Part shown: positions 47,392 through 58,073 of the stretch, one piece after another | Layout of the letters: every line of letters starts with the position of its first letter | Position numbering within the stretch: position 1 is the stretch's first letter | From: Serinicoccus kebangsaanensis | GTDB taxonomy: Bacteria; Actinomycetota; Actinomycetes; Actinomycetales; Dermatophilaceae | DNA length: 64,000 nt | Direction of reading: 5' to 3' | Assembly: GCF_008919445.1 (NCBI RefSeq) | Contig: NZ_VSLG01000001.1 | Coordinates: 124,001 to 188,000 of the forward strand | Notes under the pieces: model-generated | Told to the model about the DNA's origin: nothing | The model's database searches: none | Seen by the model: only the letters and a program-made list of their open reading frames with translations | Program-made: the position numbers and the translations under genes

Positions 47392-48669
47392 GTGAAGACC
47401 TGGTCGACCACCGACGTCCCCCGGCTGCCGATCGACCACGAGGGGATGCCGGTGCGCGTGCACGACACCGCCACCGACGCCCTGGTCCCGGTCGCGGGCC
47501 AGGACGGCACCGCCAGGCTCTACGTCTGCGGCATCACGCCCTACGACGCCACCCACCTCGGCCATGCCGCGACCTATGTCACCTTCGACGTGCTGCAGCG
47601 GGCCTGGCGGGACGCCGGGCTGGCCGTCACCTACGTGCAGAACGTCACCGACGTGGACGAGCCGCTGCTGCAGCGGGCGGAGCGGGACGGCCTGGACTGG
47701 CGCGAGCTGGCCCGCCGCGAGATCGAGCTCTTCTTCGAGGACATGGAGGCGCTGCGGGTGCTCCCTCCCGACCACTACGTCGGCGCGGTCGAGGGGATCC
47801 CGGACGACGTGACCGCGGTGGAGCAGCTGCTCGAGGCGGGCACGGCATACCTCGTGGACGTGCCGGAGGACGAGCACGGGGTGCCCGGCGCGACCGGCAG
47901 CGACGTCTACCTCGACCTGTCCACCCAGCCCAGCTTCGGCGCGGTCTCCGGCTGGACCCGGGAGCAGATGCTGGAGGTCTTCGCGGACCGGGGAGGCGAC
48001 CCCGACCGCCCGGGCAAGCGGGACCGGCTGGATCCGCTGCTGTGGCGGTCCGGCAGGGAGGGTGAGCCGCACTGGGACGGTGGGGCGCTGGGCCAGGGGC
48101 GGCCGGGCTGGCACATCGAGTGCTCGACCATCGCCCAGCGCTATCTCGGCCCGGGCTTCGACGTGCAGGGCGGTGGCACCGACCTGGTTTTCCCGCACCA
48201 CGAGATGAGCGCCGTGCAGGCGGCCGCGTCGTGCGGGGACGACTGCTTCGCGCGCGCCTACGTGCACCAGGCGATGGTGGGGCTGGAGGGTGAGAAGATG
48301 AGCAAGAGCCGGGGCAACCTGGTGCTCGTCTCCCGGCTGCGCAGCACCGGGGTGGACCCGATGGCGATCCGGCTGGCCCTGCTCTCCCAGCACTACCGCA
48401 CCGAGTGGGAGTGGACCGACCAGCTGCTGCGGGACGCCGACGACCGGCTGGACCTGTGGCGTCGGGCCAGCGACATGGCGGCGCACGAGACGATCACCGA
48501 CCTGGGCCGCGCCACCGTGCAGCGCGTGCGGGAGCGGCTGGCGGACGACCTCGACACGCCGGGAGCCCTGGAGGCGGTCGACGACTGGGCGACGACGGTG
48601 GCCGCCGGTGAGCCGGCGTCAGGCCTGGTCGTGCGGGCCGTCGACGCGTTGCTCGGCGTGCAGCTCTGA
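47392..48669 (+). CDS. mshC: MshC, cysteine:glucosaminyl-inositol ligase
   Basis: A 425-residue ATP-dependent ligase joining L-cysteine to GlcN-Ins in mycothiol synthesis. It is built like a short class I cysteinyl-tRNA synthetase: YVCGITPYDATHLGHAATYV holds the zinc Cys and HIGH-like motif, GWHIECSTIAQ and FPHHEMS the zinc ligands, and KMSKSRGN the second ATP motif. The tRNA anticodon-binding domain is missing, as expected for MshC. GTG at 47392 chosen from the -10 position. Its last 51 bases overlap the convergent HAD gene. Confidence 0.95.
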   Translation: MKTWSTTDVPRLPIDHEGMPVRVHDTATDALVPVAGQDGTARLYVCGITPYDATHLGHAATYVTFDVLQRAWRDAGLAVTYVQNVTDVDEPLLQRAERDGLDWRELARREIELFFEDMEALRVLPPDHYVGAVEGIPDDVTAVEQLLEAGTAYLVDVPEDEHGVPGATGSDVYLDLSTQPSFGAVSGWTREQMLEVFADRGGDPDRPGKRDRLDPLLWRSGREGEPHWDGGALGQGRPGWHIECSTIAQRYLGPGFDVQGGGTDLVFPHHEMSAVQAAASCGDDCFARAYVHQAMVGLEGEKMSKSRGNLVLVSRLRSTGVDPMAIRLALLSQHYRTEWEWTDQLLRDADDRLDLWRRASDMAAHETITDLGRATVQRVRERLADDLDTPGALEAVDDWATTVAAGEPASGLVVRAVDALLGVQL

Positions 48670-49347
48670 GCTGAGGGTGGGGACGAGCCGACCCAGGTCG
48701 GCAGGAGCGAGTCCCTCGAGCGTCGCGACCTGCATGCTGCCGGGGATGCTCGGCACCGGCACCATGTGCGGCACGACCAGCGTCGGCACGCCCGCCGCCG
48801 TCGACGCGGTGGCTCCGGTGACCGAGTCCTCGATCGCCACCGCGCGCCCCGGGTCGACGCCGAGCCGCCGGGCCGCCTCGAGGTATGCCTCGGGGTGCGG
48901 CTTCCCGCGGGTCACCTGGTCGCCGGTGACCACGGCGTCGAAGGTGCCCGGGGGCAGCTGCTCCACCAGCACGTCGGCAAGCTCGGTCCAGGACATGGTG
49001 ACCAGGGCGCACGGGACCGCCGCCCGGCGGAGGGCGGCGAGCAGCTCGAGCGCTCCGGAGCGCCAGGGCACGTGCTCCCGGGTGCGCACGACCACGCCGT
49101 CGAGCAGCCGTCGGACCACCTCCTCGGGCGCCCCCTGCACCGGGGTGCGCTGCAGGATCATCCGTGCCGAGGTCAGCAGGTCCTGGCCCACGAGATCGTG
49201 CGCGTCCTCGTCCGTCCAGCGTCCGCCGGCCTCCTCCACCAGCAGGTACTCCTCCGCGATCCAGTAGGGCTCGGTGTCGACGATGGTGCCGTCCATGTCC
49301 CAGAGCACGGCGGTCGGCAGGGGCTGGTCGGGATGCTGGCGCGTCAC
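48619..49347 (-). CDS. HAD-superfamily phosphatase
   Basis: A 242-residue HAD hydrolase, subfamily IA. Motif I is VLWDMDGTIVDTEPYW (nucleophile and acid Asp), motif II ALVTMSWTEL, motif III region GKPHPEAYLEA, motif IV AIEDSVTGATA. The alpha-helical cap between residues about 30 and 90 resembles beta-phosphoglucomutase-like phosphatases. Substrate unknown. GTG start at 49347 with TAGCGT (ACGCTA at 49354-49359) six bases upstream. Its 3' end runs 51 bases into mshC on the opposite strand. Confidence 0.9.
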   Translation of the reverse strand: MTRQHPDQPLPTAVLWDMDGTIVDTEPYWIAEEYLLVEEAGGRWTDEDAHDLVGQDLLTSARMILQRTPVQGAPEEVVRRLLDGVVVRTREHVPWRSGALELLAALRRAAVPCALVTMSWTELADVLVEQLPPGTFDAVVTGDQVTRGKPHPEAYLEAARRLGVDPGRAVAIEDSVTGATASTAAGVPTLVVPHMVPVPSIPGSMQVATLEGLAPADLGRLVPTLSSELHAEQRVDGPHDQA

Positions 49348-49415
49348 CCCTCCACGCTAGAGCAGTGCGGTCTAGGGTGGTCGCACGGTCCGTGCACGAG
49401 CAGGAAGGTGAGGCC

Positions 49416-50273
49416 GTGATCGAGCTGCAGGACACGGGTGAGTTGCGGGACCCGATCGTCATCGCCGCGTTCGAGGGCTGGAACGACGCCGGCGAGTGCG
49501 CCTCGAGCGTCGTGGAGCACCTCGCCCAGGTGTGGGACGCCGAGGTCGTGGCCGCCGTCGACCCCGAGGAGTTCTACGACTTCCAGGTCAACCGGCCGCA
49601 GATCCTCACCGTCGACGGACGCCGGATGATCCGGTGGCCCAGCACCCGGGTGATGCTCGCCCGCAACACCCCGCTCGGCCGCGACGTGCTCCTGGTGCTG
49701 GGCATCGAGCCGTCGGTGCGCTGGCGCACCTTCGCCAGCGACCTGCTGTCCTACCTGCTGGCGCGGGACGTCCAGCTGCTGGTCGTCCTGGGCGGGCTGC
49801 TGGCCGACGTGCCGCACACCCGGCCCATCCCGGTGAGCATCAGCTCCGAGGACACCCAGCTGCTGGCCAGCAGCGACGACATCGAGCGCAGCACCTACGA
49901 GGGACCCACCGGCATCATCGGCGTGCTCTCCGACGAGGCCCGGCAGCAGGACGTGCCCACCCTGTCGTGCTGGGCCGCGGTCCCGCACTACGCCGGCGGC
50001 CCGCCCTCACCCAAGGCCTCGCTCGCCCTGCTCGGGCAGCTCGAGGAGCTGCTCGACTGCGTCATCGACGACACGGCGCTCAGCGACGCGGCCCGGGCCT
50101 GGGAGCGCGGGGTGGACGACCTCGCGTCGACGGACGAGGAGGTCGCCGACTACGTCCGGCAGCTGGAGGAGGCGCAGGACACGGCCGACCTCCCGGAGGC
50201 CTCCGGCGACGCGATCGCCAAGGAGTTCGAGCGATACCTGCGCCGGCGGGACGACGGCTCACCGCGCGGCTGA
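49416..50273 (+). CDS. PAC2-family (proteasome assembly chaperone-like) protein
   Basis: A 285-residue PAC2-domain protein. PIVIAAFEGWNDAGECASSV, SVRWRTFASDLLSYLLAR and STYEGPTGIIGVLSDEARQQ match the bacterial PAC2 family. The C-terminal helical part is acidic and charged (DEEVADYVRQLEEAQ). Despite the name, the bacterial proteins have no established proteasome role. GTG 49416 has an AGGAAGGTGAGG site upstream. A few bases overlap the convergent nuclease gene. Confidence 0.88.
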   Translation: MIELQDTGELRDPIVIAAFEGWNDAGECASSVVEHLAQVWDAEVVAAVDPEEFYDFQVNRPQILTVDGRRMIRWPSTRVMLARNTPLGRDVLLVLGIEPSVRWRTFASDLLSYLLARDVQLLVVLGGLLADVPHTRPIPVSISSEDTQLLASSDDIERSTYEGPTGIIGVLSDEARQQDVPTLSCWAAVPHYAGGPPSPKASLALLGQLEELLDCVIDDTALSDAARAWERGVDDLASTDEEVADYVRQLEEAQDTADLPEASGDAIAKEFERYLRRRDDGSPRG

Positions 50274-51122
50274 CCGCGCCTCCTGCCCGCTGTCGACGCT
50301 GCCCGCCGAGCGCGGGTCCAGGGCCAGCCGGGTCGCACCCTCCGGGAGCGGGGGAGGCGTCCCGCCCCACGCCGGGCACAACGACTGGAACGAGCACCAC
50401 GAGCAGGCCCGACCCCGGCGCGGACGCCAGTCGCCGGAGACCGCCACCTGCTCGATGGCCGACCAGAGCGCACGGATCTTGCGCTCGGTCGCCCGCAGGT
50501 CGGCCTCGGTCGGGTCGATCCACAGCACCGTGCGGTCGCCGAGGTAGACCAGCTGCAGCCGGCTCGGCAGCACCCCGCGGGTGCGCCACAGCGCCAGGGC
50601 GTAGAACTTCAGCTGGAACAGGGCCCGACCCTCGAAGGTCTCCGAGGGCGCCCGGCCGGTCTTGTAGTCGACGACCCGCAACCGTCCGTCCGGCGCCTCG
50701 TCCAACCGGTCGACGTAGCCCCTGATGACGAGTCCGTCGAGGTCGGCCTCGACGTAGAGCTCCCGCTCGGAGGGTTGCAGCCGGGTGGGGTCCTCCAGCT
50801 CGAACCAGCGCTCCAGCAGCGAGTCCGCCGCGCCGCAGGTGTCCTCGACGGCCAGCTCGGCCAGGTCGGGCTCCTCCACCAGCATCCGCTCCCACTCGCC
50901 GGGGACCAGCGCGGCGGCGTTCTCCACGGTGCGCTCGGCTGCGGGACGGTCGAAGATCCGGTCCAGCACCGCGTGCACCAGGCTGCCCCGGGCGGCGGCC
51001 GCGCTCGGCGGCTCCGGCACCCGGTCGACCACCCGGAAGCGGTAGAGCAGCGGGCACTGCATGAAGTCTGCGGCCCGCGACGGGGACAGGGCTCGGGTGC
51101 AGTCCGCTCTGCCCGGCTCCAT
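50259..51122 (-). CDS. RecB-family PD-(D/E)XK exonuclease with Fe-S type Cys cluster
   Basis: A 287-residue RecB/Cas4-like nuclease. Nuclease motifs: RGSLVHAVLDRIF (His), GYVDRLDEAPDG and LRVVDYKTGRAP (catalytic D...ExK-like DYK). Cysteines FMQCPLLYRF near the start and CSWCSFQSLCPAW near the end make the C...CxxCxxxxxC set that binds a 4Fe-4S cluster in AddB/Cas4 relatives. A stand-alone actinobacterial form; no cas genes nearby. ATG 51122 is set by TAGAGT seven bases upstream. Confidence 0.9.
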   Translation of the reverse strand: MEPGRADCTRALSPSRAADFMQCPLLYRFRVVDRVPEPPSAAAARGSLVHAVLDRIFDRPAAERTVENAAALVPGEWERMLVEEPDLAELAVEDTCGAADSLLERWFELEDPTRLQPSERELYVEADLDGLVIRGYVDRLDEAPDGRLRVVDYKTGRAPSETFEGRALFQLKFYALALWRTRGVLPSRLQLVYLGDRTVLWIDPTEADLRATERKIRALWSAIEQVAVSGDWRPRRGRACSWCSFQSLCPAWGGTPPPLPEGATRLALDPRSAGSVDSGQEARSAAR

Positions 51123-51129
51123 GGGCGGC

Positions 51130-51139
51130 ACTCTACGCT
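51130..51139. promoter_or_regulatory. Overlapping divergent -10 elements, recB-like / site-2 protease
   Basis: ACTCTA (51130-51135) is TAGAGT on the minus strand, seven bases from ATG 51122; TACGCT (51134-51139) on the plus strand is six bases from ATG 51146. The two hexamers share the bases TA at 51134-51135. Only 23 bases lie between the start codons. Confidence 0.6.
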
Positions 51140-51145
51140 CGTGGG

Positions 51146-52243
51146 ATGGAGCGACAGTCCGGGTGGCGCATCGGCACCCTGTCCGGGATCCCGATCTACC
51201 TCGGCCGCAGCTGGGTCCTCGTCGCCCTGCTCATGGTGGCCCTCTTCGGTCCCACCGTGGGACGCACCCTTCCCGGCCTGGGCGCGTGGAGCTATGCCGT
51301 GGCGCTCGTCTTCGTGCTGCTCCTGCTGATCTCGGTGCTGGTGCACGAGGCGGCCCACGCCCTGGTCGCCCAACGGGTCGGCTTCGGGGTGTCCCGGATC
51401 GTGGCGGACTTCTGGGGCGGGCACACCGCGCACGACGGCGCCGGCGGCACGCCCGGCCGCAGCGCCGCCGTCGCGGTCGTCGGCCCGCTGGCCAACGGTC
51501 TGCTGGCGCTCCTCGGCTGGTGGTCGATGGGTCTGTTCGACGGCACCGGGGTGCCGTTGCTGCTGGCGTATGCCTTCACCTGGGCCAACTCCTTCGTCGC
51601 CGTCTTCAACCTCATCCCGGGCCTGCCGTTGGACGGTGGCTACCTGCTGGAGGCGTTGGTGTGGAGGCTGTCCGGCAACCGGCACGTCGGGACGATGGTC
51701 GCCGGCTGGGCGGGCCGCCTCGTGGTGGTCCTGGTGGCCATCGCGCTCCTGCTGCCACCGCTGCTCGAGGGGCAGCAGGTCCCCTGGACCCGGGTCGCCT
51801 GGGTCGCCCTCATCGGTCTCTTCCTGTGGCAGGGCGCGAGCCAGGCGATCCGGCTGGGCCGGCACGGGCTGGTCGCGTCCCGGCGCCGGCTCGGCGACGC
51901 GGCGGTGGCGCCCGGGGTGGTGGACGCCGCCACCCCGCTGCACACCGTGCCGTGGTCCGACCACGCGGTCTGGGTCGTGCTCGGGCCGGACGGCCGGCCG
52001 GACGGTCTGGTCGACCCGCCGGCGCTGCAGCAGGTGCCGCGGGAGGCCTGGCCGAGCACGGCCGCCGAAGCCGTGGCGGTGCGTCTCCCGGCGGGCTGGG
52101 CGGTGGAGATGGACCCGGAGGCGACGCTGGACGGCGTGATCGAGGTCATGCGGCGCAGCGGCTCCGGGGTGGTCGCGCTGCTCGACGGGCAGGGCCGGCC
52201 CTGGGGCGTGGTGAGCGCCCACGATCTGACGCCGGCGCGCTCG

Positions 52244-52246
<3 letters not shown>
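51146..52246 (+). CDS. Site-2 protease-like M50 metallopeptidase
   Basis: A 366-residue intramembrane metalloprotease. HEAAHALVAQR is the zinc HExxH in the second helix and NLIPGLPLDGGYLLEAL supplies the NxxPxxPLDGG third ligand. About six helices end near residue 230; the remaining 135 residues are soluble and resemble a pair of degenerate CBS motifs (VIEVMRRSGSGVVALLDGQG at the end). Rip3-like arrangement; substrate unknown. ATG 51146 has its own -10. Confidence 0.9.
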
Positions 52247-54927
<2,681 letters not shown>

Positions 54928-54970
54928 GCCGGCCCCGTCGCCCGGGAGCCGGCCGCCGACGGGCTGGGCG

Positions 54971-54976
54971 TACGCT
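54971..54976 (+). promoter_or_regulatory. -10 element of the MFS gene
   Basis: TACGCT six bases before ATG 54983, separating this gene from the trmI-arc operon. Confidence 0.5.
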
Positions 54977-54982
54977 CTGAGC

Positions 54983-57007
54983 ATGGCAGTTGCTGCGGAC
55001 GAGGAGACCGCCCCACCGTCCGCACCATCCACCCCCACCACCGCGATCATCGTGGTGCTCGCGCTGTGCGGCACCCTGGTCTCGCTGCAGCAGACCCTGG
55101 TCCTCCCGCTGCTGCCGGACTTCCCCGAGATCCTCGACACGACCAGCGACAACGCGTCCTGGCTGGTGACCGTCACGCTGCTCACCGCCGCCGTCGGGAC
55201 CCCCATCGTGTCCCGGCTGGCCGACATGTTCGGCAAGCGGCTCATGCTCATCGTGTGCATGTGGGCCGTCATCGCCGGATCCGTCGTGTCGGCGCTCAGC
55301 GCGGAGCTGTGGCTGGTGGTCCTGGGCCGGGGCCTGAGCGGTCTCGGCGCGTGCCTGGTGCCGGTGGGCATCAGCATCATGCGCGACCACCTGCCCGCGG
55401 ACCGGGTCGGCTCCGGGGTGGCGTTGATGTCGGCGACCCTGGGCATCGGCGGGGCGATCGGTATGCCGCTGGCCGGGGTGATCTACGAGAACCTCGACTG
55501 GCACGCCCTGTTCTACGTCTCCGGCGGGTTCGCGGTCAGCATGCTGGTGGCGGTCTACCTGGTCGTGCCGGAGTCGACGGTGAAGACGCACGGCCGGTTC
55601 GACTTCACCGGTGCGGTGCTGCTCTCGGTGGCTCTCACCTGCTTCCTGCTGGCGGTCAGCAAGGCCGGCACCTGGGGCTGGGGGTCACCGATCACGCTGA
55701 GCCTGCTGGCCGGAGCGGGCCTGGTGCTGGCCGCCTGGGTCCCCTGGGAGCTGCGCACCGGGCAGCCGCTGGTGGACATCCGCACCTCGACCCGCCGCAC
55801 CGTGCTGCTGACCAACGCGGCCTCGGTGCTCGTCGGCTTCGCGATGTTCGCCAACTTCCTGACCTCCGCGCAGCAGGTGCAGATGCCCGCCGAGACCGGC
55901 TACGGCTTCGGGCTCTCGGTGGTCTCCACGGGCCTGGTGATGCTGCCCTCGGGCCTGCTCATGGTCGCGATGTCGCCGGTCTCGGCCGGCCTCATCACCC
56001 GGTTCGGCCCGCGCGCCGTCCTCATCGCGGGTGCGGTCACCATCGCGATCGGCTTCATCGGCCGGTCGCTGCTGCACGGCAGCGTGCTCGAGGTCGTCAT
56101 CACCTCGAGCATCGCCTCGCTCGGCACGGCGCTGGCCTTCGCGGCCATGCCCACCCTCATCATGCGCGCGGTGCCGATCACCGAGACCGCCTCGGCCAAC
56201 GGCCTCAACACGCTGCTGCGCTCGCTCGGGACCTCCTCGGCCTCGGCCCTGGTCGCGGCCGTCTTCGCCGCGTCGATGGTGCAGACCTCCAGCGGGGAGA
56301 TGGCGCCGCGCTTCGAGGCATACCAGCTGATCTTCTGGGCCGGCGCTGCCGCGTCCCTGGGTGGTGGCCTGATCGCCGCCTTCATCCGGCGACCGCAACG
56401 CGCCCACGCCGACGTCACCGAGGGCGGCCCGCAGGTGCCGGTGGGGGAGCGGACCGAGGTCAAGCTCGACGGCGAGCTCCCGGAGCTGCTGGTGCGCGGC
56501 ACCGTGGTCGGCCCGCAGGGCAGGCCGCTGCGCCAGGCGGTCACCACCGTGCTGCGCCCGGACGGGCGCCACATCGACTGGGGGCGCACCGACAACGCCG
56601 GCCGCTACACCCTGGCCCTGCCCGAGCCCGGGCCCTACCTGCTCGTGGTCTCCGCGGACGGCTGGGCACCGCAGTCCGCCCTCGTCGAGCTGTCCGTCGG
56701 GCACGAGGAGAACGTCACCATGGCCAAGCGGCTGCTGCTCTCGGGGCACATCACCGACGACGGGACCCCGATGGCGGACGTCCTCATCTCGCTGATCAAG
56801 CACTCCGGGGAGTTCGTCGGCACCGCCCACACCGACGCCGACGGACACTACGAGATCGGGCTCCCTCCGCCGGGACGCTACGTGCTCACCGCGGTCGACC
56901 ACGAGGGCGGGAGGACCCGGTCGCGGGCGCTGACCGTGCTGGCCACCTCGACCACCCTCGACCTGGACATCGTCACCGGCGTGCCCCGGCCGCGCGTCGA
57001 CGCCTGA
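54983..57007 (+). CDS. MFS (DHA2-type) transporter with carboxypeptidase-regulatory-like tail
   Basis: A 674-residue protein. Residues about 15-475 hold fourteen helices of the EmrB/QacA drug:H+ antiporter type, with motif A-like LADMFGKRLMLI and motif C-like GIGGAIGMPLAGVIYE. After residue 500 two beta-sandwich domains of the carboxypeptidase regulatory-like type follow (VRGTVVGPQGRPLRQAVTT and LSGHITDDGTPMADVLISLI). With an even number of helices the tail should face the cytosol, unusual because such domains are mostly extracellular. Substrate unknown. Confidence 0.88.
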   Translation: MAVAADEETAPPSAPSTPTTAIIVVLALCGTLVSLQQTLVLPLLPDFPEILDTTSDNASWLVTVTLLTAAVGTPIVSRLADMFGKRLMLIVCMWAVIAGSVVSALSAELWLVVLGRGLSGLGACLVPVGISIMRDHLPADRVGSGVALMSATLGIGGAIGMPLAGVIYENLDWHALFYVSGGFAVSMLVAVYLVVPESTVKTHGRFDFTGAVLLSVALTCFLLAVSKAGTWGWGSPITLSLLAGAGLVLAAWVPWELRTGQPLVDIRTSTRRTVLLTNAASVLVGFAMFANFLTSAQQVQMPAETGYGFGLSVVSTGLVMLPSGLLMVAMSPVSAGLITRFGPRAVLIAGAVTIAIGFIGRSLLHGSVLEVVITSSIASLGTALAFAAMPTLIMRAVPITETASANGLNTLLRSLGTSSASALVAAVFAASMVQTSSGEMAPRFEAYQLIFWAGAAASLGGGLIAAFIRRPQRAHADVTEGGPQVPVGERTEVKLDGELPELLVRGTVVGPQGRPLRQAVTTVLRPDGRHIDWGRTDNAGRYTLALPEPGPYLLVVSADGWAPQSALVELSVGHEENVTMAKRLLLSGHITDDGTPMADVLISLIKHSGEFVGTAHTDADGHYEIGLPPPGRYVLTAVDHEGGRTRSRALTVLATSTTLDLDIVTGVPRPRVDA

Positions 57008-57008
57008 C

Positions 57009-58049
57009 TCAGGGTCGCGCCAGCAGGCCGGCAGGCCTGACCTGCGGGACCGTGGCCACGCCGGCCAGCCGCATCGCCTCCACCAGCTCGGCCGCCCAGG
57101 TCTGCTGCCAGGTCCAGACGCCCTCCTCTCCGTCCAGCAGCGCCAGCACGGGGGCGCGCCCGGCGAAGACGGCATCCGCACCGGCGGCCAGGGCGACCAG
57201 GACGTCCAGGCCGGTTCGCACCCCGCCGTCGACGTAGACCTCGGCGTGCTCGCCCACCGCGTCCCGCACCTCGGGCAGCGCGGACGCGGTCGGCACCGCA
57301 CGGTCCAGCTGCCGCCCACCGTGGCTGGAGACCCACACCGCTGCGGCCCCGGCCTCCAGGCAGCGCACGGCGTCGTCGCCCCGGAGGACCCCCTTGACCA
57401 CGACGGGCAGCCCGGTGACCGTGGTCAGCCAGGCGATGTCCGCGGGGCCGAGGTCCGTGGCCTTCTCCGCGTCCTGGGCCGGGTCCGCCCCGACCGGGAA
57501 GTTGACCCGCAGCAGGGCCGGGTCGGTCGCCTCCCAGACGGTGTCACCGGCATACCTCTTGGTGCTGACCACCGGCGTGTCCACGGTGAGCACGACCGCC
57601 TGCGCACCGGCCGCCACCGCCGTCTCGAGCACCGGGGCCGACCGGGACCGGTCCTGGGTGAGGTAGGCCTGCAGCCACCACCGCGCGCCGGTCGCACCGA
57701 TCTCGGCGAAGGTCGACCCGGCGTTGCTCGACACCACCAGCAGCTGCCCGGCCGTGGCGCAGGCGCGGGCCATCGCCACCTCGCCCTCCGGGTGGACCGC
57801 CCGCTGCAGGGTGGTGGGCGCCACCGCGAAGGGCAGGTGCGTGGCCTCGCCGAGCAGCTGGGTGGTCAGATCTACGGTGCTGACGTCACGGAGCACCCGC
57901 GGCCGCAGCCGCAGCGCCCGCCAGGCCTCGCCCGCCTCCGCGGCGCTGATCCCCTCACCCGCCCCCGTCATGAGGTACTCCAGCACCGGCGCGGGCAGGG
58001 CGTCGCCCGCCCGGGCGAGGGCGTCGGCGAAGCGGTAGCCGGTGCTCAC
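57009..58049 (-). CDS. FMN-dependent alpha-hydroxy-acid oxidase/dehydrogenase
   Basis: A 346-residue TIM-barrel flavoprotein of the lactate/glycolate oxidase family. RLRPRVLRDVSTVDLTTQLL, PFAVAPTTLQRAVHPEGE, the active-site VSSHGGRQLDRA (normally SNHGGRQLD; Asn is replaced by Ser) and the FMN-phosphate strand VDGGVRTGLDVLVALAAGAD with AVFAGR. Substrate side chain not predictable. GTG 58049 gives the normal N-terminus; GTG 58058 is possible. Divergent from dop with 24 bases between starts. Confidence 0.88.
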   Translation of the reverse strand: MSTGYRFADALARAGDALPAPVLEYLMTGAGEGISAAEAGEAWRALRLRPRVLRDVSTVDLTTQLLGEATHLPFAVAPTTLQRAVHPEGEVAMARACATAGQLLVVSSNAGSTFAEIGATGARWWLQAYLTQDRSRSAPVLETAVAAGAQAVVLTVDTPVVSTKRYAGDTVWEATDPALLRVNFPVGADPAQDAEKATDLGPADIAWLTTVTGLPVVVKGVLRGDDAVRCLEAGAAAVWVSSHGGRQLDRAVPTASALPEVRDAVGEHAEVYVDGGVRTGLDVLVALAAGADAVFAGRAPVLALLDGEEGVWTWQQTWAAELVEAMRLAGVATVPQVRPAGLLARP

Positions 58050-58060
58050 GCCGCGCACGT

Positions 58061-58066
58061 TACCGT
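58061..58066 (+). promoter_or_regulatory. -10 element of dop
   Basis: TACCGT seven bases before ATG 58074, indicating a leaderless dop transcript. Confidence 0.55.
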
Positions 58067-58073
58067 CAGCGGT

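Noticed and set aside
49416-50273. PAC2 protein as evidence for a proteasome
   Set aside because: Bacterial PAC2-domain proteins occur widely in genomes without proteasomes; the name comes from eukaryotic chaperones.
50259-51122. Cas4 of a CRISPR system
   Set aside because: The nuclease and Cys motifs fit the Cas4/RecB superfamily, but there are no other cas genes or repeats; stand-alone RecB-like nucleases are common in Actinobacteria.
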